Source of the DNA: Nitrosarchaeum sp.
GTDB taxonomy: Archaea; Thermoproteota; Nitrososphaeria; Nitrososphaerales; Nitrosopumilaceae
Length of the DNA: 64,000 bases
Assembly (NCBI RefSeq): GCF_035968265.1
Contig: NZ_JAVYIM010000004.1
Coordinates: forward strand, 124,001-188,000
Direction: 5' to 3'
Shown: positions 1 through 8,346 of the stretch, one piece after another
How the letters are laid out: every line of letters starts with the position of its first letter
Position numbering within the stretch: position 1 is the first letter of the stretch
Position numbers and translations under genes: made by a program
The notes under the pieces: generated by a model
What the model saw: the letters and a program-made list of their open reading frames with translations, nothing else
Told to the model about the DNA's origin: nothing
Database searches by the model: none

Positions 1-35
1 TCTGAAAATAACTTATTTTTAGAGGATTGAAACTA

Positions 36-809
36 ATGGCAAAACTTGAAGCAAAAAATATTGTCAAGTACTTCAAGCATGATAATCACAAACTTACTGC
101 TCTTGGAGGCGTTAATCTTAAAGTAGAAGATGGAGAATTTGTCTGTTTAGTAGGTCCATCTGGATGTGGCAAGTCTACATTTCTTAGAATAGTTGCAGGA
201 TTGGAATCTCCTGATGCAGGTGATTTGTTTTTTGATGGAAATCTTGTAACTTCAACTGGTCCTGAAAGAATAATGGTTTTTCAAGAAGGTGCATTATTTC
301 CATGGTTAAAAGTTCAAGACAATGTAGAATTTGGATTGAAAATTGCAGGTATTCCAACAGAACAACGTTCTCAGATATCGAAAAGATATCTTGACATGAT
401 GCAATTGACAAAGTTTGCTGATTCATACACCTATCAGCTTTCTACTGGAATGAAACAACGTGTAGCAATTGCACGTGCATTAGTAATGGATCCAGATGTT
501 CTGTTGATGGATGAACCGTTTGCAGCACTTGATGCACAAACACGTGATCTTTTACTTGTTGAAATGCAACTCATTTGGGAAAAAACAAAAAAAACTATAC
601 TCTTTGTAACTCATAATGTTGCGGAAGCATCTGTTCTTGGAACTAAAGTAGTAATATTCAGCAACAGACCATCTGTAATTAAAAAAGAAATCCAAATTGA
701 CTATAAAAGACCTCGTTTAGCCGAAGATCCAAATCTGCTAAAAATACAACAAGATATTCTAGCAGAACTTAGACCAGAAGTTAAAGCAAGTAGGAAAGAC
801 TCGATTTGA
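36..809 (+). CDS. ABC transporter ATP-binding protein (SsuB/TauB-type)
   Basis: ATPase of an importer of the nitrate/sulfonate/taurine class; it would hydrolyse ATP at the cytoplasmic face to drive uptake. About 257 aa. Seen: Walker A GPSGCGKST near residue 40, Walker B LLMDEPFAALD and the H-loop FVTHNV. The signature loop reads LSTGMKQR instead of the usual LSGGMKQR. I chose the ATG at 36 over the in-frame TTG at 27 because AGAGG at 21-25 is well spaced for 36 and far too close for 27. The stop overlaps the permease start by 4 bp, so the two are translationally coupled. The substrate cannot be read from the sequence. Confidence 0.9.
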   Translation: MAKLEAKNIVKYFKHDNHKLTALGGVNLKVEDGEFVCLVGPSGCGKSTFLRIVAGLESPDAGDLFFDGNLVTSTGPERIMVFQEGALFPWLKVQDNVEFGLKIAGIPTEQRSQISKRYLDMMQLTKFADSYTYQLSTGMKQRVAIARALVMDPDVLLMDEPFAALDAQTRDLLLVEMQLIWEKTKKTILFVTHNVAEASVLGTKVVIFSNRPSVIKKEIQIDYKRPRLAEDPNLLKIQQDILAELRPEVKASRKDSI

Positions 810-1579
810 AAACAGATCTAGATTATCTTGCAAATGCCGTATTATTTTTGGCTGTATTTGTCGGCATTTGGGAACTTGTGTTTATTCTTGGTGTGTGGCC
901 ATCGTATTCACTTCCATCCCCAATTATGGTCTTTGAATCATTTACTGAAATCATATTGAATTTTACCTTGTTACAAGGAGTAGGTATCACTTTAGGTAGG
1001 TTAGTTGTTGGATTTCTAATTTCCATTGGGTTAGGTGTTACCTTGGGACTTGTTATGATAAAATTCAAGGGGTTTGGAAAAATCATGAGTTCCTTTTCAG
1101 CTGGTCTTTTATCATTTCCTAGTATTGCTTGGGTACCATTTTCAATTCTATTAATCGGATTTAACGATGCAGGAATTCTATTTATTGTTATCATGAGTTC
1201 TGTTTTCTCAATAACGATTTCCACTTATAGTAGCATTAGAAACATACCGACAATATACACTGATGCAGCAAAAAACATGGGTGCGAAAGGCATTTCATTA
1301 TTTTTACATCTTACAATCCCTTCTGCAACACCATCTTTGATAATGGGTATAAGACAAAGTTGGTCATTTGCTTGGCATGCAATTGTGGGTGCTGAAATTC
1401 TGATGTCCGTAATTGGATTAGGACACATTTTGTCTGTTGGAAGAGAGTTTCAAGATATGGGTTTGGTTATTGCCACCATGATTACAATATTTACAATTGG
1501 ATTATTAGTTGATAGACTTTTGTTGTTTAAACTTGAAGAACGAATTAGATCTAGATGGGGATTAAGTAGTGATAGATAA
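806..1579 (+). CDS. ABC transporter permease (SsuC/TauC-type)
   Basis: Inner-membrane permease of the same importer, 257 aa with about six hydrophobic segments. The EAA coupling loop is visible at roughly residues 155-180 (AAKNMGAKG followed by LTIPSATPSLIMGI), which identifies a binding-protein-dependent permease. It starts with TTG inside the ATPase stop (TTGA overlap) and ends 3 nt before the binding-protein gene. The order ATPase, permease, binding protein on one strand makes a complete one-operon transporter. Confidence 0.9.
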   Translation: MKTDLDYLANAVLFLAVFVGIWELVFILGVWPSYSLPSPIMVFESFTEIILNFTLLQGVGITLGRLVVGFLISIGLGVTLGLVMIKFKGFGKIMSSFSAGLLSFPSIAWVPFSILLIGFNDAGILFIVIMSSVFSITISTYSSIRNIPTIYTDAAKNMGAKGISLFLHLTIPSATPSLIMGIRQSWSFAWHAIVGAEILMSVIGLGHILSVGREFQDMGLVIATMITIFTIGLLVDRLLLFKLEERIRSRWGLSSDR

Positions 1580-1582
1580 AAC

Positions 1583-2641
1583 ATGAATTCTACTATGAAA
1601 TTAATTTTAGCATTTGCAATTATTGTAAGTGTGGTATTAGCTTCTTACATTACCGATTCAAATCAACTTTTCTCACAAAATAATTCGGTAACAAAATCGG
1701 ATGTTATAAGAATTGGATATTTTCCAAACATAAATCATGCACAAGCTGTTATAGGACTTGGGAATGGTGATTTTCAACAAGCATTAGGTGATGTGAAAGT
1801 TGAAATTTTAATCTTTAATGCTGGACCTGCAGCAATTGAATCATTATTTGCTGATCGGATTGATGTTGCTTACATAGGACCAAATCCTGCAATAAATGGA
1901 TATTTGAAATCAAATGGTGAAGCATTACGGATAATATCTGGATCTGCTAGTGGAGGTGCAGTTTTTGTTGTAAGAAATGATTCTGGAATAAACTCTGTTG
2001 ATGATTTTGCTGGTAAGAGATTTGCTTCTCCTCAACTCGGAAATACTCAAGATGTTGCTTTGAGAGCATATTTGTTACATAATGGATATGAGACTGTAGA
2101 TAATGGTGGTAATGTCGAAATAATTCCTGCAAAGAATGCTGATATTCATACTTTAATGTTGAAAAAAGAAATTGATGGTGCATGGATACCTGAACCATGG
2201 GGAGCAAAACTGATCAAAGAAACTAATAGTAAAATCTTTGTTGATGAACGAGATTTGTGGCCACAAGGAAAATTCGTAACTTCTAATATTATCGTCAGCA
2301 CAAAATATCTCAATAATCATCCCGATGTAATTGAAAAATTACTTGCAGCACATGTAGATAAAACACAATGGATCAATCAAAATAAAGAAAATTTTTTCTT
2401 AGTGTTTAATGAAGAACTAGAAAAAATTACAGGTAAAACTATCCCTGAAGATGAACTTCATGACGCATTTTCAAGAATGGATATTACATACGATCCAATA
2501 AAAGAGTCCCTACTCAAATCAGCTAATGATGCATATGATGTAGGATTCTTAGGTAACACTAAACCGGATCTAAGTGAAATATATGATCTACAATTATTGA
2601 ATAAAGTACTTACAGAGAGAAATCTTCCTATTATTCCTTAA
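1583..2641 (+). CDS. ABC transporter substrate-binding protein (NMT1/SsuA-like)
   Basis: Extracytoplasmic solute receptor, 352 aa. A hydrophobic signal or anchor occupies residues 5-22, and the mature domain has the NMT1/SsuA fold signature (IRIGYFPNINHAQAVIG, then a GPNPAINGY segment and WIPEPWGAKL). No lipobox cysteine is evident, so membrane anchoring by the N-terminal helix is likely. Relatives bind sulfonates, taurine, nitrate, bicarbonate or thiamine precursors; I cannot choose among these. Translation probably continues from the permease across the 3-nt gap. Confidence 0.88.
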   Translation: MNSTMKLILAFAIIVSVVLASYITDSNQLFSQNNSVTKSDVIRIGYFPNINHAQAVIGLGNGDFQQALGDVKVEILIFNAGPAAIESLFADRIDVAYIGPNPAINGYLKSNGEALRIISGSASGGAVFVVRNDSGINSVDDFAGKRFASPQLGNTQDVALRAYLLHNGYETVDNGGNVEIIPAKNADIHTLMLKKEIDGAWIPEPWGAKLIKETNSKIFVDERDLWPQGKFVTSNIIVSTKYLNNHPDVIEKLLAAHVDKTQWINQNKENFFLVFNEELEKITGKTIPEDELHDAFSRMDITYDPIKESLLKSANDAYDVGFLGNTKPDLSEIYDLQLLNKVLTERNLPIIP

Positions 2642-2650
2642 TCTGAAAGA

Positions 2651-2672
2651 TATTGTAAATATACATACAATA
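2651..2672 (+). repeat. Inverted repeat after the ABC operon
   Basis: TATTGTA and TACAATA are perfect 7-bp arms separated by 8 nt, starting 10 bases after the binding-protein stop. It could form a 3'-end hairpin for the transporter mRNA or be a protein site upstream of the methionine synthase genes. The sequence alone does not decide. Confidence 0.4.
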
Positions 2673-2750
2673 ACTACAATTCCTACCGATCTATTCTTTG
2701 AGTATTTTTCTCAAAAGAGTTAAACTGTACTTGGACATTTTAAAAATAAA

Positions 2751-3713
2751 TTGGTACAAAAAGAACCGTTTCTTACTGCATTACAAAATAGAATATTGCT
2801 TTTTGATGGGGCGATGGGAACCGAGATTCAAAAATATAATCCTAAACCTGAAGATTTTCCAAATAATCAAGACGGATTTAACGATGGTCTAGTTATCACT
2901 CATCCTGATTGGATTAAAAAAATCCATAAAAATTATTTGGATGCAGGTTCTGATTGTATTGAAACTAATTCCTTTGGTTCAAACAAAATTAAATTAGATG
3001 AATATGGTTTTGGTGATCAAACAATAGAATTCAATAAAAAAATAGCACAACTAGCAGTTGAAGTTTGTTCAGAATATACTGACAAACCTCGATATGTAAT
3101 TGGGTCGATGGGACCCTCTGGATATCTTCCAAGCTCAAATGATCCTGATTTGGGACAAAAACCTCTAAATGAAATTAGAAATGCATTTGAATTACAAGCA
3201 GAAGGTTTGATTCTTGGAGGAGTTGACGCTCTCTTAATTGAGACAAGTCAAGATATTTTGGAAGTTAAACTTGTAATTGAGGCATGTCATAATGCAATGA
3301 AAAAAACTGGAAAAAAAGTTCCGATTATTGCAAATACCACTTTAGATCAATATGGAAAGATGTTGCTTGGAACAAATATTCAAGCTGCATATACCACCGT
3401 ATCTGATATGGGAATTGATGTTTTTGGTTTGAATTGTTCTACTGGTCCAGCTGAAATGACTCCAAGTGTTAGATGGCTTGATGAGCAAAATGAGCATAAT
3501 CTACTGGTGGTTCCAAATGCCGGTATGCCTGAAAATCAAGGCGGACAAGCAGTCTACAAAATGACTCCTCAAAAAATGGGTGAATTGTTAGGTGATTTTC
3601 TTAAACAATACAAAAAAGTTCGAATTATTGGGGGCTGTTGTGGAACAAATCCAGAACATATTGCGGTATTACGAAAAGTAATTGACGAAAAAGCTTATTC
3701 TGTCAAGGGTTAA
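2751..3713 (+). CDS. metH: Homocysteine S-methyltransferase subunit of split methionine synthase
   Basis: Zn-dependent homocysteine-binding/methyltransferase domain, 320 aa, equal to the N-terminal module of MetH. Seen: the N-terminal DGAMGTEIQ motif, the zinc-ligand segment GLNCSTGPAEM (about residue 226) and the C-terminal GGCCGTNPEHI pair of cysteines. The TTG start at 2751 is about 26-30 nt downstream of a TATA-like GTTAAACT (2717-2724), compatible with a leaderless mRNA. The second half of methionine synthase is the next gene, 32 nt downstream, so the enzyme is made as two polypeptides. Confidence 0.9.
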   Translation: MVQKEPFLTALQNRILLFDGAMGTEIQKYNPKPEDFPNNQDGFNDGLVITHPDWIKKIHKNYLDAGSDCIETNSFGSNKIKLDEYGFGDQTIEFNKKIAQLAVEVCSEYTDKPRYVIGSMGPSGYLPSSNDPDLGQKPLNEIRNAFELQAEGLILGGVDALLIETSQDILEVKLVIEACHNAMKKTGKKVPIIANTTLDQYGKMLLGTNIQAAYTTVSDMGIDVFGLNCSTGPAEMTPSVRWLDEQNEHNLLVVPNAGMPENQGGQAVYKMTPQKMGELLGDFLKQYKKVRIIGGCCGTNPEHIAVLRKVIDEKAYSVKG

Positions 3714-3745
3714 GTATTTAGAAAAACTGAGGAGAATTTATCATA

Positions 3746-6247
3746 TTGACTATTCCTAGAGTTAGCTCAGCACAAAAAGCAGTTGATTTGAAGCAACTAC
3801 CTCCACCTCTAATAATTGGTGAGAGAATCAATACTCAAGGTTCTAGAAAAGCAAAGCAGCTTGTGCTCAATGATGATTATGATGGATTAATTGATTTGGC
3901 AAGAACGCAAGTAGAAGACGGTGCACACTGTCTTGATATTTGTGTTGCAACTACTGAACGAGCTGATGAAAAACAATTCATGTTAAATCTTGTTAAAAAA
4001 TTAAGTTTGGAAATTGATGCTCCGCTAGTTATTGACTCTACAGATCCTGATGTGATAGAAACATCTGTGGAACAAATTCCTGGACGACCAATAATTAATT
4101 CAATTAATCTTGAAGGTAATGGGAGTAGATTTGAACGTCTTGCACCAATCATGGCCAAGTATGGTTTGCCTGCAATTGCGTTGTGTATTGGGCCAAAAGG
4201 TATGGCAAAAACACCTCAAGAGAAAGTTGAAACTGCAGAATTACTTTATGAAACAGGAAAAAAATATGGATTAAAAATTGAACAATTTATTTTTGATGTT
4301 CTTACATTTACGCTTGCTACTGGGGAAGATGAATTCTTGGATGCAGGAAAAAATACTCTAGAAGGAATAAAACTTGTCAAAGCAAAATTTCCAAATTCTT
4401 TTACTACTTTGGGATTAAGTAATATTAGTTTTGGACTAGCACCATACGCTCGAAAAGTTCTCAATTCTGTATTTTTGTATCATGCAGTAAAATATGGATT
4501 GGATACAGCTATAGTAAATGCAAAAGAGATAATTCCTTATGGGGAAATTAATGAAAAAGAAAAAAAACTTGCTGAAGATTTAATTTTTAATACTCATCCA
4601 AACGCACTTTCTGAATTAATTATTCACTTTGAGAAAGCAGGTTCACGAGTAAGTGATACCTCTAAAAAAGAGGATGTGGATCCAACGTGGCCAGCTGGAA
4701 AACGTGCCAACTTTAGAATTGTAAATAGACTCAAAGACGGGATACAAAATGATGTAGTCTCTGCTATTGCAGAAAAGATATGCAAAAATGACATTATTGA
4801 AGATCATAATGGAATTCTTTCTTTGAATGCACCTCCTGAAGTTACTCATGATGGTGCAATCAAAACACTAAACGAGGATTTACTCTCTGCAATGAAGGAG
4901 GTTGGTGATAAATTTGGTTCAGGGGAATTAATTCTTCCATTTGTTCTCAAATCTGCTGAATGTATGAAAGCAGCAGTAGGAGAGTTAGAAAAATATCTAA
5001 TTAGAGAAGAAGGTACATCAAAAGGTAAACTAGTACTTGGAACTGTTTATGGTGATGTTCATGATATTGGAAAGAATTTAGTTAAAACAATCTTTCAAAA
5101 TAATGGTTATACTGTTTATGATCTTGGAAAACAAGTTCCATTACAAAAATTCTTGGAAAAAATTGATGAGGTAAATCCTGATGCTATAGGACTGTCTGCA
5201 CTTTTGGTTTCTACATCAAAGCAGATGCAATATTTTGTAGAACATGCTAGAAAAAATAAAATGAATATTCCAATTTTATGCGGCGGTGCTGCAATCAACA
5301 GTAACTATATCAACAGAATTGCAAAAGAAGATGGCATTTACGAATCTGGAGTATTTTACTGTAATACAATGTTTGAGGGTTTGAAAACTATGGATACGCT
5401 AGTTTCAAATGAAAAACCTAAATTCATAGCACAGTGGAAGGAGAAACTTGAAAATTGGAAAGATAGGTCTACTGCAGTTGTTGATACTTCATCTCTTCCA
5501 AAAAGTGATACTAAACCTGTAGTGCCACATACTCCATCAATTATTGGAACTCCGATACGATTGAAATCTGATCAAATCAAAATGAACGAAGTTTGGGAAT
5601 TGATTGACAAAAAATCATTATTCAAATTATCTTGGGGATTACGTGGTAAGGCTGGGTCTGACTCTGAAGCTGATCATGAAATATTGCTAAATGAGTGGAA
5701 AATTCGAATAATCCGAGAAAAATTATTTGAACCTGAAATTGTTTATGGGTTTTTCAAATGTCATAATAAAGACGGCAAACTTGTAGTTGATAATCCAAAC
5801 GGTGACAGTGTTGTATTTGATTTTCCACGTTCTTCAAAATCCAGTCATCTGTGTCTTACTGATTATTTTGGAGAAGATGATATTGTTGCATTTCAAGCAG
5901 TGACAGTTGGAACCAAAGTTTCGGATGTTATAGAGAAATGGAACAAAGAAGACAAGTATACTGATGCATACTATTTGCATGGTTTGGCAGTTGAAGTTGC
6001 TGAGGCACTAGCAGAGTGGATTAATCGTAAAATAAAATCTGAATTCAAACTAGGAGAAAAAGGAGGTCTTAGATACAGTTGGGGATTTCCAAGTTGTCCT
6101 GATGTAATGCAGCATGAACTAGTTTGGAAACTACTTGAACCTGAAAAATCTGGAATGACACTAACTGAATCTGGTCAAATAATTCCTGAACAATCTACTG
6201 CAGCAATTGTAGTGCATCATCCTGAATCGCAATATTTTGTACTTTAG
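3746..6247 (+). CDS. metH: Cobalamin-dependent methionine synthase, pterin/B12/activation modules
   Basis: 833 aa. Module order: methyl-tetrahydropterin-binding domain (about residues 20-290, with GERINTQGSR at its start), helical cap, cobalamin domain with the axial-histidine motif GDVHDIGKN (about 437), then an AdoMet-type reactivation domain ending with YSWGFPSCPDVMQHELVW. The homocysteine domain is missing because it is encoded by the preceding gene. The TTG start is preceded by GAGGAG at 3729-3734. It methylates homocysteine in the cytoplasm using B12, which thaumarchaea make themselves. The 3' end overlaps metF convergently by 4 bp. Confidence 0.92.
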   Translation: MTIPRVSSAQKAVDLKQLPPPLIIGERINTQGSRKAKQLVLNDDYDGLIDLARTQVEDGAHCLDICVATTERADEKQFMLNLVKKLSLEIDAPLVIDSTDPDVIETSVEQIPGRPIINSINLEGNGSRFERLAPIMAKYGLPAIALCIGPKGMAKTPQEKVETAELLYETGKKYGLKIEQFIFDVLTFTLATGEDEFLDAGKNTLEGIKLVKAKFPNSFTTLGLSNISFGLAPYARKVLNSVFLYHAVKYGLDTAIVNAKEIIPYGEINEKEKKLAEDLIFNTHPNALSELIIHFEKAGSRVSDTSKKEDVDPTWPAGKRANFRIVNRLKDGIQNDVVSAIAEKICKNDIIEDHNGILSLNAPPEVTHDGAIKTLNEDLLSAMKEVGDKFGSGELILPFVLKSAECMKAAVGELEKYLIREEGTSKGKLVLGTVYGDVHDIGKNLVKTIFQNNGYTVYDLGKQVPLQKFLEKIDEVNPDAIGLSALLVSTSKQMQYFVEHARKNKMNIPILCGGAAINSNYINRIAKEDGIYESGVFYCNTMFEGLKTMDTLVSNEKPKFIAQWKEKLENWKDRSTAVVDTSSLPKSDTKPVVPHTPSIIGTPIRLKSDQIKMNEVWELIDKKSLFKLSWGLRGKAGSDSEADHEILLNEWKIRIIREKLFEPEIVYGFFKCHNKDGKLVVDNPNGDSVVFDFPRSSKSSHLCLTDYFGEDDIVAFQAVTVGTKVSDVIEKWNKEDKYTDAYYLHGLAVEVAEALAEWINRKIKSEFKLGEKGGLRYSWGFPSCPDVMQHELVWKLLEPEKSGMTLTESGQIIPEQSTAAIVVHHPESQYFVL

Positions 6248-6993
6248 ATTTTCATTAATGTCTCTTTTGCAAATGTAAAATCATTAGGTGATGTAACTAA
6301 TACGTCTCCTGAAATATTATGAATTTGTTTAATAAAATTAGATGGATTTTCTTTGTAATTTGACCAATCTAATTGCAAAAACTTTGCTGAATTATTGTTT
6401 TTATCTGAGGGTAATAATACACATGGAATAATTCTCAATCCTTTTGGTCTTAATTCGTTAGAAATTATTTGAACTTGTTCTGTAGAGTGAATTACTTGTG
6501 TCATGAAACCTTTTGGTTTGGCAGCAATTTTTTTCTGAATTTTCTCAAAGTTAGGGTTACTAGGTAATGACAAGAAAAAGTCAATTTTATTTCCATAACC
6601 TGACTCATTTAACTCCTTTACAACTTGGCTTGGAATTAGACCTGAATCTATTGGATTTTCTTTTGATGGATCTCCTTTTAAAATTAGAATCCCATCTAAT
6701 TTCAACTCTATTGATTCTTGTGTAAGATGCTTGATCAAATTCATGTCTTTGTCTCTCACTCTCATGCTGATGGTAATTTGCAAATTAGAATGAATATTTT
6801 TTAACAATCTTCCAATAGATAATGCTGAAACTCGTTTAGTGCCTAATACCGAATCTGTTACATGTATGCCGTCACAAAAATTACTGACGTCTGAAACTCT
6901 TTGTAGGAGTTTTTCAACTGATGCATTTATTTTGTCATCTGATGTTTCTCCATCAAGTATTTTTGGTGGATTTATTTCGTATATTATTGCCAC
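6244..6993 (-). CDS. metF: Methylenetetrahydrofolate reductase family protein
   Basis: Reduces methylene- to methyl-tetrahydrofolate (or an archaeal pterin), the methyl donor for the convergent MetH pair. About 249 aa, a TIM-barrel flavoprotein of the MTHFR family (YEINPPK near the start, GIHVTDSV, ILKGDPS). The open frame extends upstream to 7101, but those 36 residues are not MTHFR-like and overlap the Nudix gene. A GTG at 6993-6991 has GGAG about 7 nt upstream and starts exactly at the conserved region, so I use it. The context with metH supports the assignment. Confidence 0.85.
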   Translation of the reverse strand: MAIIYEINPPKILDGETSDDKINASVEKLLQRVSDVSNFCDGIHVTDSVLGTKRVSALSIGRLLKNIHSNLQITISMRVRDKDMNLIKHLTQESIELKLDGILILKGDPSKENPIDSGLIPSQVVKELNESGYGNKIDFFLSLPSNPNFEKIQKKIAAKPKGFMTQVIHSTEQVQIISNELRPKGLRIIPCVLLPSDKNNNSAKFLQLDWSNYKENPSNFIKQIHNISGDVLVTSPNDFTFAKETLMKI

Positions 6994-7067
6994 AAAGAAT
7001 CTCCAATTTAACTTGGTTAAAACCTTTAAACAAAAACTCAATAAAATAGATAATTCAAACATCCATA

Positions 7068-7616
7068 ATGGATCTGAAAACTTTGAAATCATTACTCTCA
7101 AGTAAAATCAATCCAGTTTTAGAGAATAATGGAACAAACAAACTAGCATCTGTTCTTGTTGTGATTTATGGAAAAGAACCGATTGTAGTTATGACTGAAA
7201 AACCAAAGCATCTGAATTTTCATGCTGGGGAAATTTCGTTTCCAGGAGGAAAATTCGATTCTGACGATTCTGATCTTTTAGATACCGCATTACGTGAGAC
7301 TGAAGAAGAAATAGGTTTGAGAATTTCAAAAGACCAAGTGACAGGGCAACTGGAACCGGTTGTAACTCTTAATTCTGGTTTTACTATTTTGCCGTTTGTT
7401 TCAATAGTTGATGAAATTGCATCACTTTCAGCAAACAACGAAGTAGAAAAAATTTTTCACATTCCGCTAGTTCCTTTTTTAAAAACAATGACCAATGATT
7501 CCAATCCAAGTCATAACCGAATTCAAGAAATGTATACCTTTGAGTATCAAAATAAAATTGTCTGGGGAGCTTCTGCAAGAATACTAAAACAAATTACACA
7601 TCGCCTAAATTCCTGA
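7068..7616 (+). CDS. Nudix hydrolase, CoA-pyrophosphatase-like
   Basis: Cytoplasmic nucleoside-diphosphate-linked hydrolase, 182 aa. The Nudix box is clear at about residues 63-88: FPGGKFD followed by RETEEEIGL, which provides the metal-binding glutamates. FPGGxxD directly upstream resembles the CoA diphosphatase branch (NUDT7/8, YeaB), but substrate specificity is inference. Divergent from metF; ATG start at 7068. Confidence 0.85.
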   Translation: MDLKTLKSLLSSKINPVLENNGTNKLASVLVVIYGKEPIVVMTEKPKHLNFHAGEISFPGGKFDSDDSDLLDTALRETEEEIGLRISKDQVTGQLEPVVTLNSGFTILPFVSIVDEIASLSANNEVEKIFHIPLVPFLKTMTNDSNPSHNRIQEMYTFEYQNKIVWGASARILKQITHRLNS

Positions 7617-7622
7617 GATTCA

Positions 7623-7630
7623 TTTAAAAA
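7623..7630 (+). promoter_or_regulatory. TATA box for the L39e-L31e operon
   Basis: TTTAAAAA centred about 26 nt upstream of 7652, one base before the L39e ATG at 7653. This is the spacing of an archaeal box A with a leaderless transcript. Confidence 0.5.
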
Positions 7631-7652
7631 GAGCTCTTCGTGCCTGAAAAAT

Positions 7653-7811
7653 ATGGCTGCACGCAAGTCATCTCCAAGAAAAATTCGTCTGTTAAAAAAG
7701 ACTAGACAGACTTCAGCTGTACCAGCTTGGATTATTCTTAGGACTAAAAGAGGCGTTAGATCAAATCCAAAGCGTAGAGCTTGGAGATCAACAGATGTGG
7801 AGGTTGGTTAG
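7653..7811 (+). CDS. rpl39e: 50S ribosomal protein L39e
   Basis: 52-residue, very basic protein of the large subunit exit-tunnel region. Seen: start MAARKSSPRKIRLLKK, then the diagnostic core VPAWIILRTKR and NPKRRAWRS of L39e. Length matches the family (about 50 aa). The stop TAG at 7809-7811 abuts the L31e ATG at 7812, the usual archaeal L39e-L31e pairing. No Shine-Dalgarno is needed if the message is leaderless. Confidence 0.95.
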   Translation: MAARKSSPRKIRLLKKTRQTSAVPAWIILRTKRGVRSNPKRRAWRSTDVEVG

Positions 7812-8312
7812 ATGTCTCAAGAGTTAGAAAGAGTGTATACTATCAATTTAGGTAAAGTTTTACTTTCAGTGGACACACATCGTGCACCACGAGCTATTAA
7901 CATGATTAAAGAATTTGCTCGACATCACATGAAGACGTCTGAAATCAAAATTGAAGAAGATCTTGCTCATATTATTTGGTCAAAAGGAGTACGTAGTCCT
8001 CCACGAAAAATTAGAGTTAGAATGAGTAAAACTGATGAAGGTTACATTTTGGTTTCCCCGTTTACTGATGAACCAGAAACTCCAGCTAAAGAAGTAAAGA
8101 AAGAAACACCAAAAGAAACTCCAGCTAAAGTAAAAGAAGCATCAGCTAAAGAAGTAAAAGAAACTCCATCTAAAGAAGTAAAGAAAGAAACACCAAAAGA
8201 AACTCCAGCTAAAGAAGTAAAAGACACACCATCTAAAGTAAAGAAAGAAGCACCAGCTAAAGAAGTAAAGAAAGAAACTCCATCTAAAAAAACACCTAAA
8301 AAATCTAAATAA
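7812..8312 (+). CDS. rpl31e: 50S ribosomal protein L31e with long Lys/Glu/Pro repeat tail
   Basis: Residues 1-85 are a normal L31e (VYTINLGKVLL, RAPRAINMIKEFARHH, IIWSKGVRSPPRKIRVRM). Archaeal L31e normally ends near residue 80-95. Here the frame continues for another 80 residues of degenerate repeats built from KETPAKEVK and KETPSK units, highly charged and predicted disordered. The tail is in frame with no stop or frameshift, so it is part of the protein. It may contact rRNA or other factors at the tunnel exit; that is inference. aIF6, the frequent next gene, is not here. Confidence 0.92.
   Translation: MSQELERVYTINLGKVLLSVDTHRAPRAINMIKEFARHHMKTSEIKIEEDLAHIIWSKGVRSPPRKIRVRMSKTDEGYILVSPFTDEPETPAKEVKKETPKETPAKVKEASAKEVKETPSKEVKKETPKETPAKEVKDTPSKVKKEAPAKEVKKETPSKKTPKKSK
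8076..8309 (+). repeat. Degenerate in-frame repeat encoding the L31e tail
   Basis: Repeated units on the pattern AAAGAAACTCCA-GCTAAAGAAGTA encode (K/V)ETP(A/S)KEVK. About ten imperfect units lie in the last 235 bases of rpl31e. Such a tract can expand or contract by slippage. Confidence 0.75.
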
Positions 8313-8346
8313 AAATTTAATTTCTAAAAATTATTAAAAGATAATT

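Noticed and set aside
2642-2750. Possible cobalamin riboswitch before metH
   Set aside because: The spacer is only 109 bp, lacks a B12-box-like pattern, and cobalamin riboswitches are bacterial.
6994-7101. N-terminal extension of the MetF frame
   Set aside because: It overlaps the divergent Nudix gene, is not MTHFR-like, and a GTG with a good GGAG is at 6993.
8076-8309. Repeats that might be a CRISPR or satellite array
   Set aside because: The units are short, imperfect and strictly in frame with L31e; there are no spacers.
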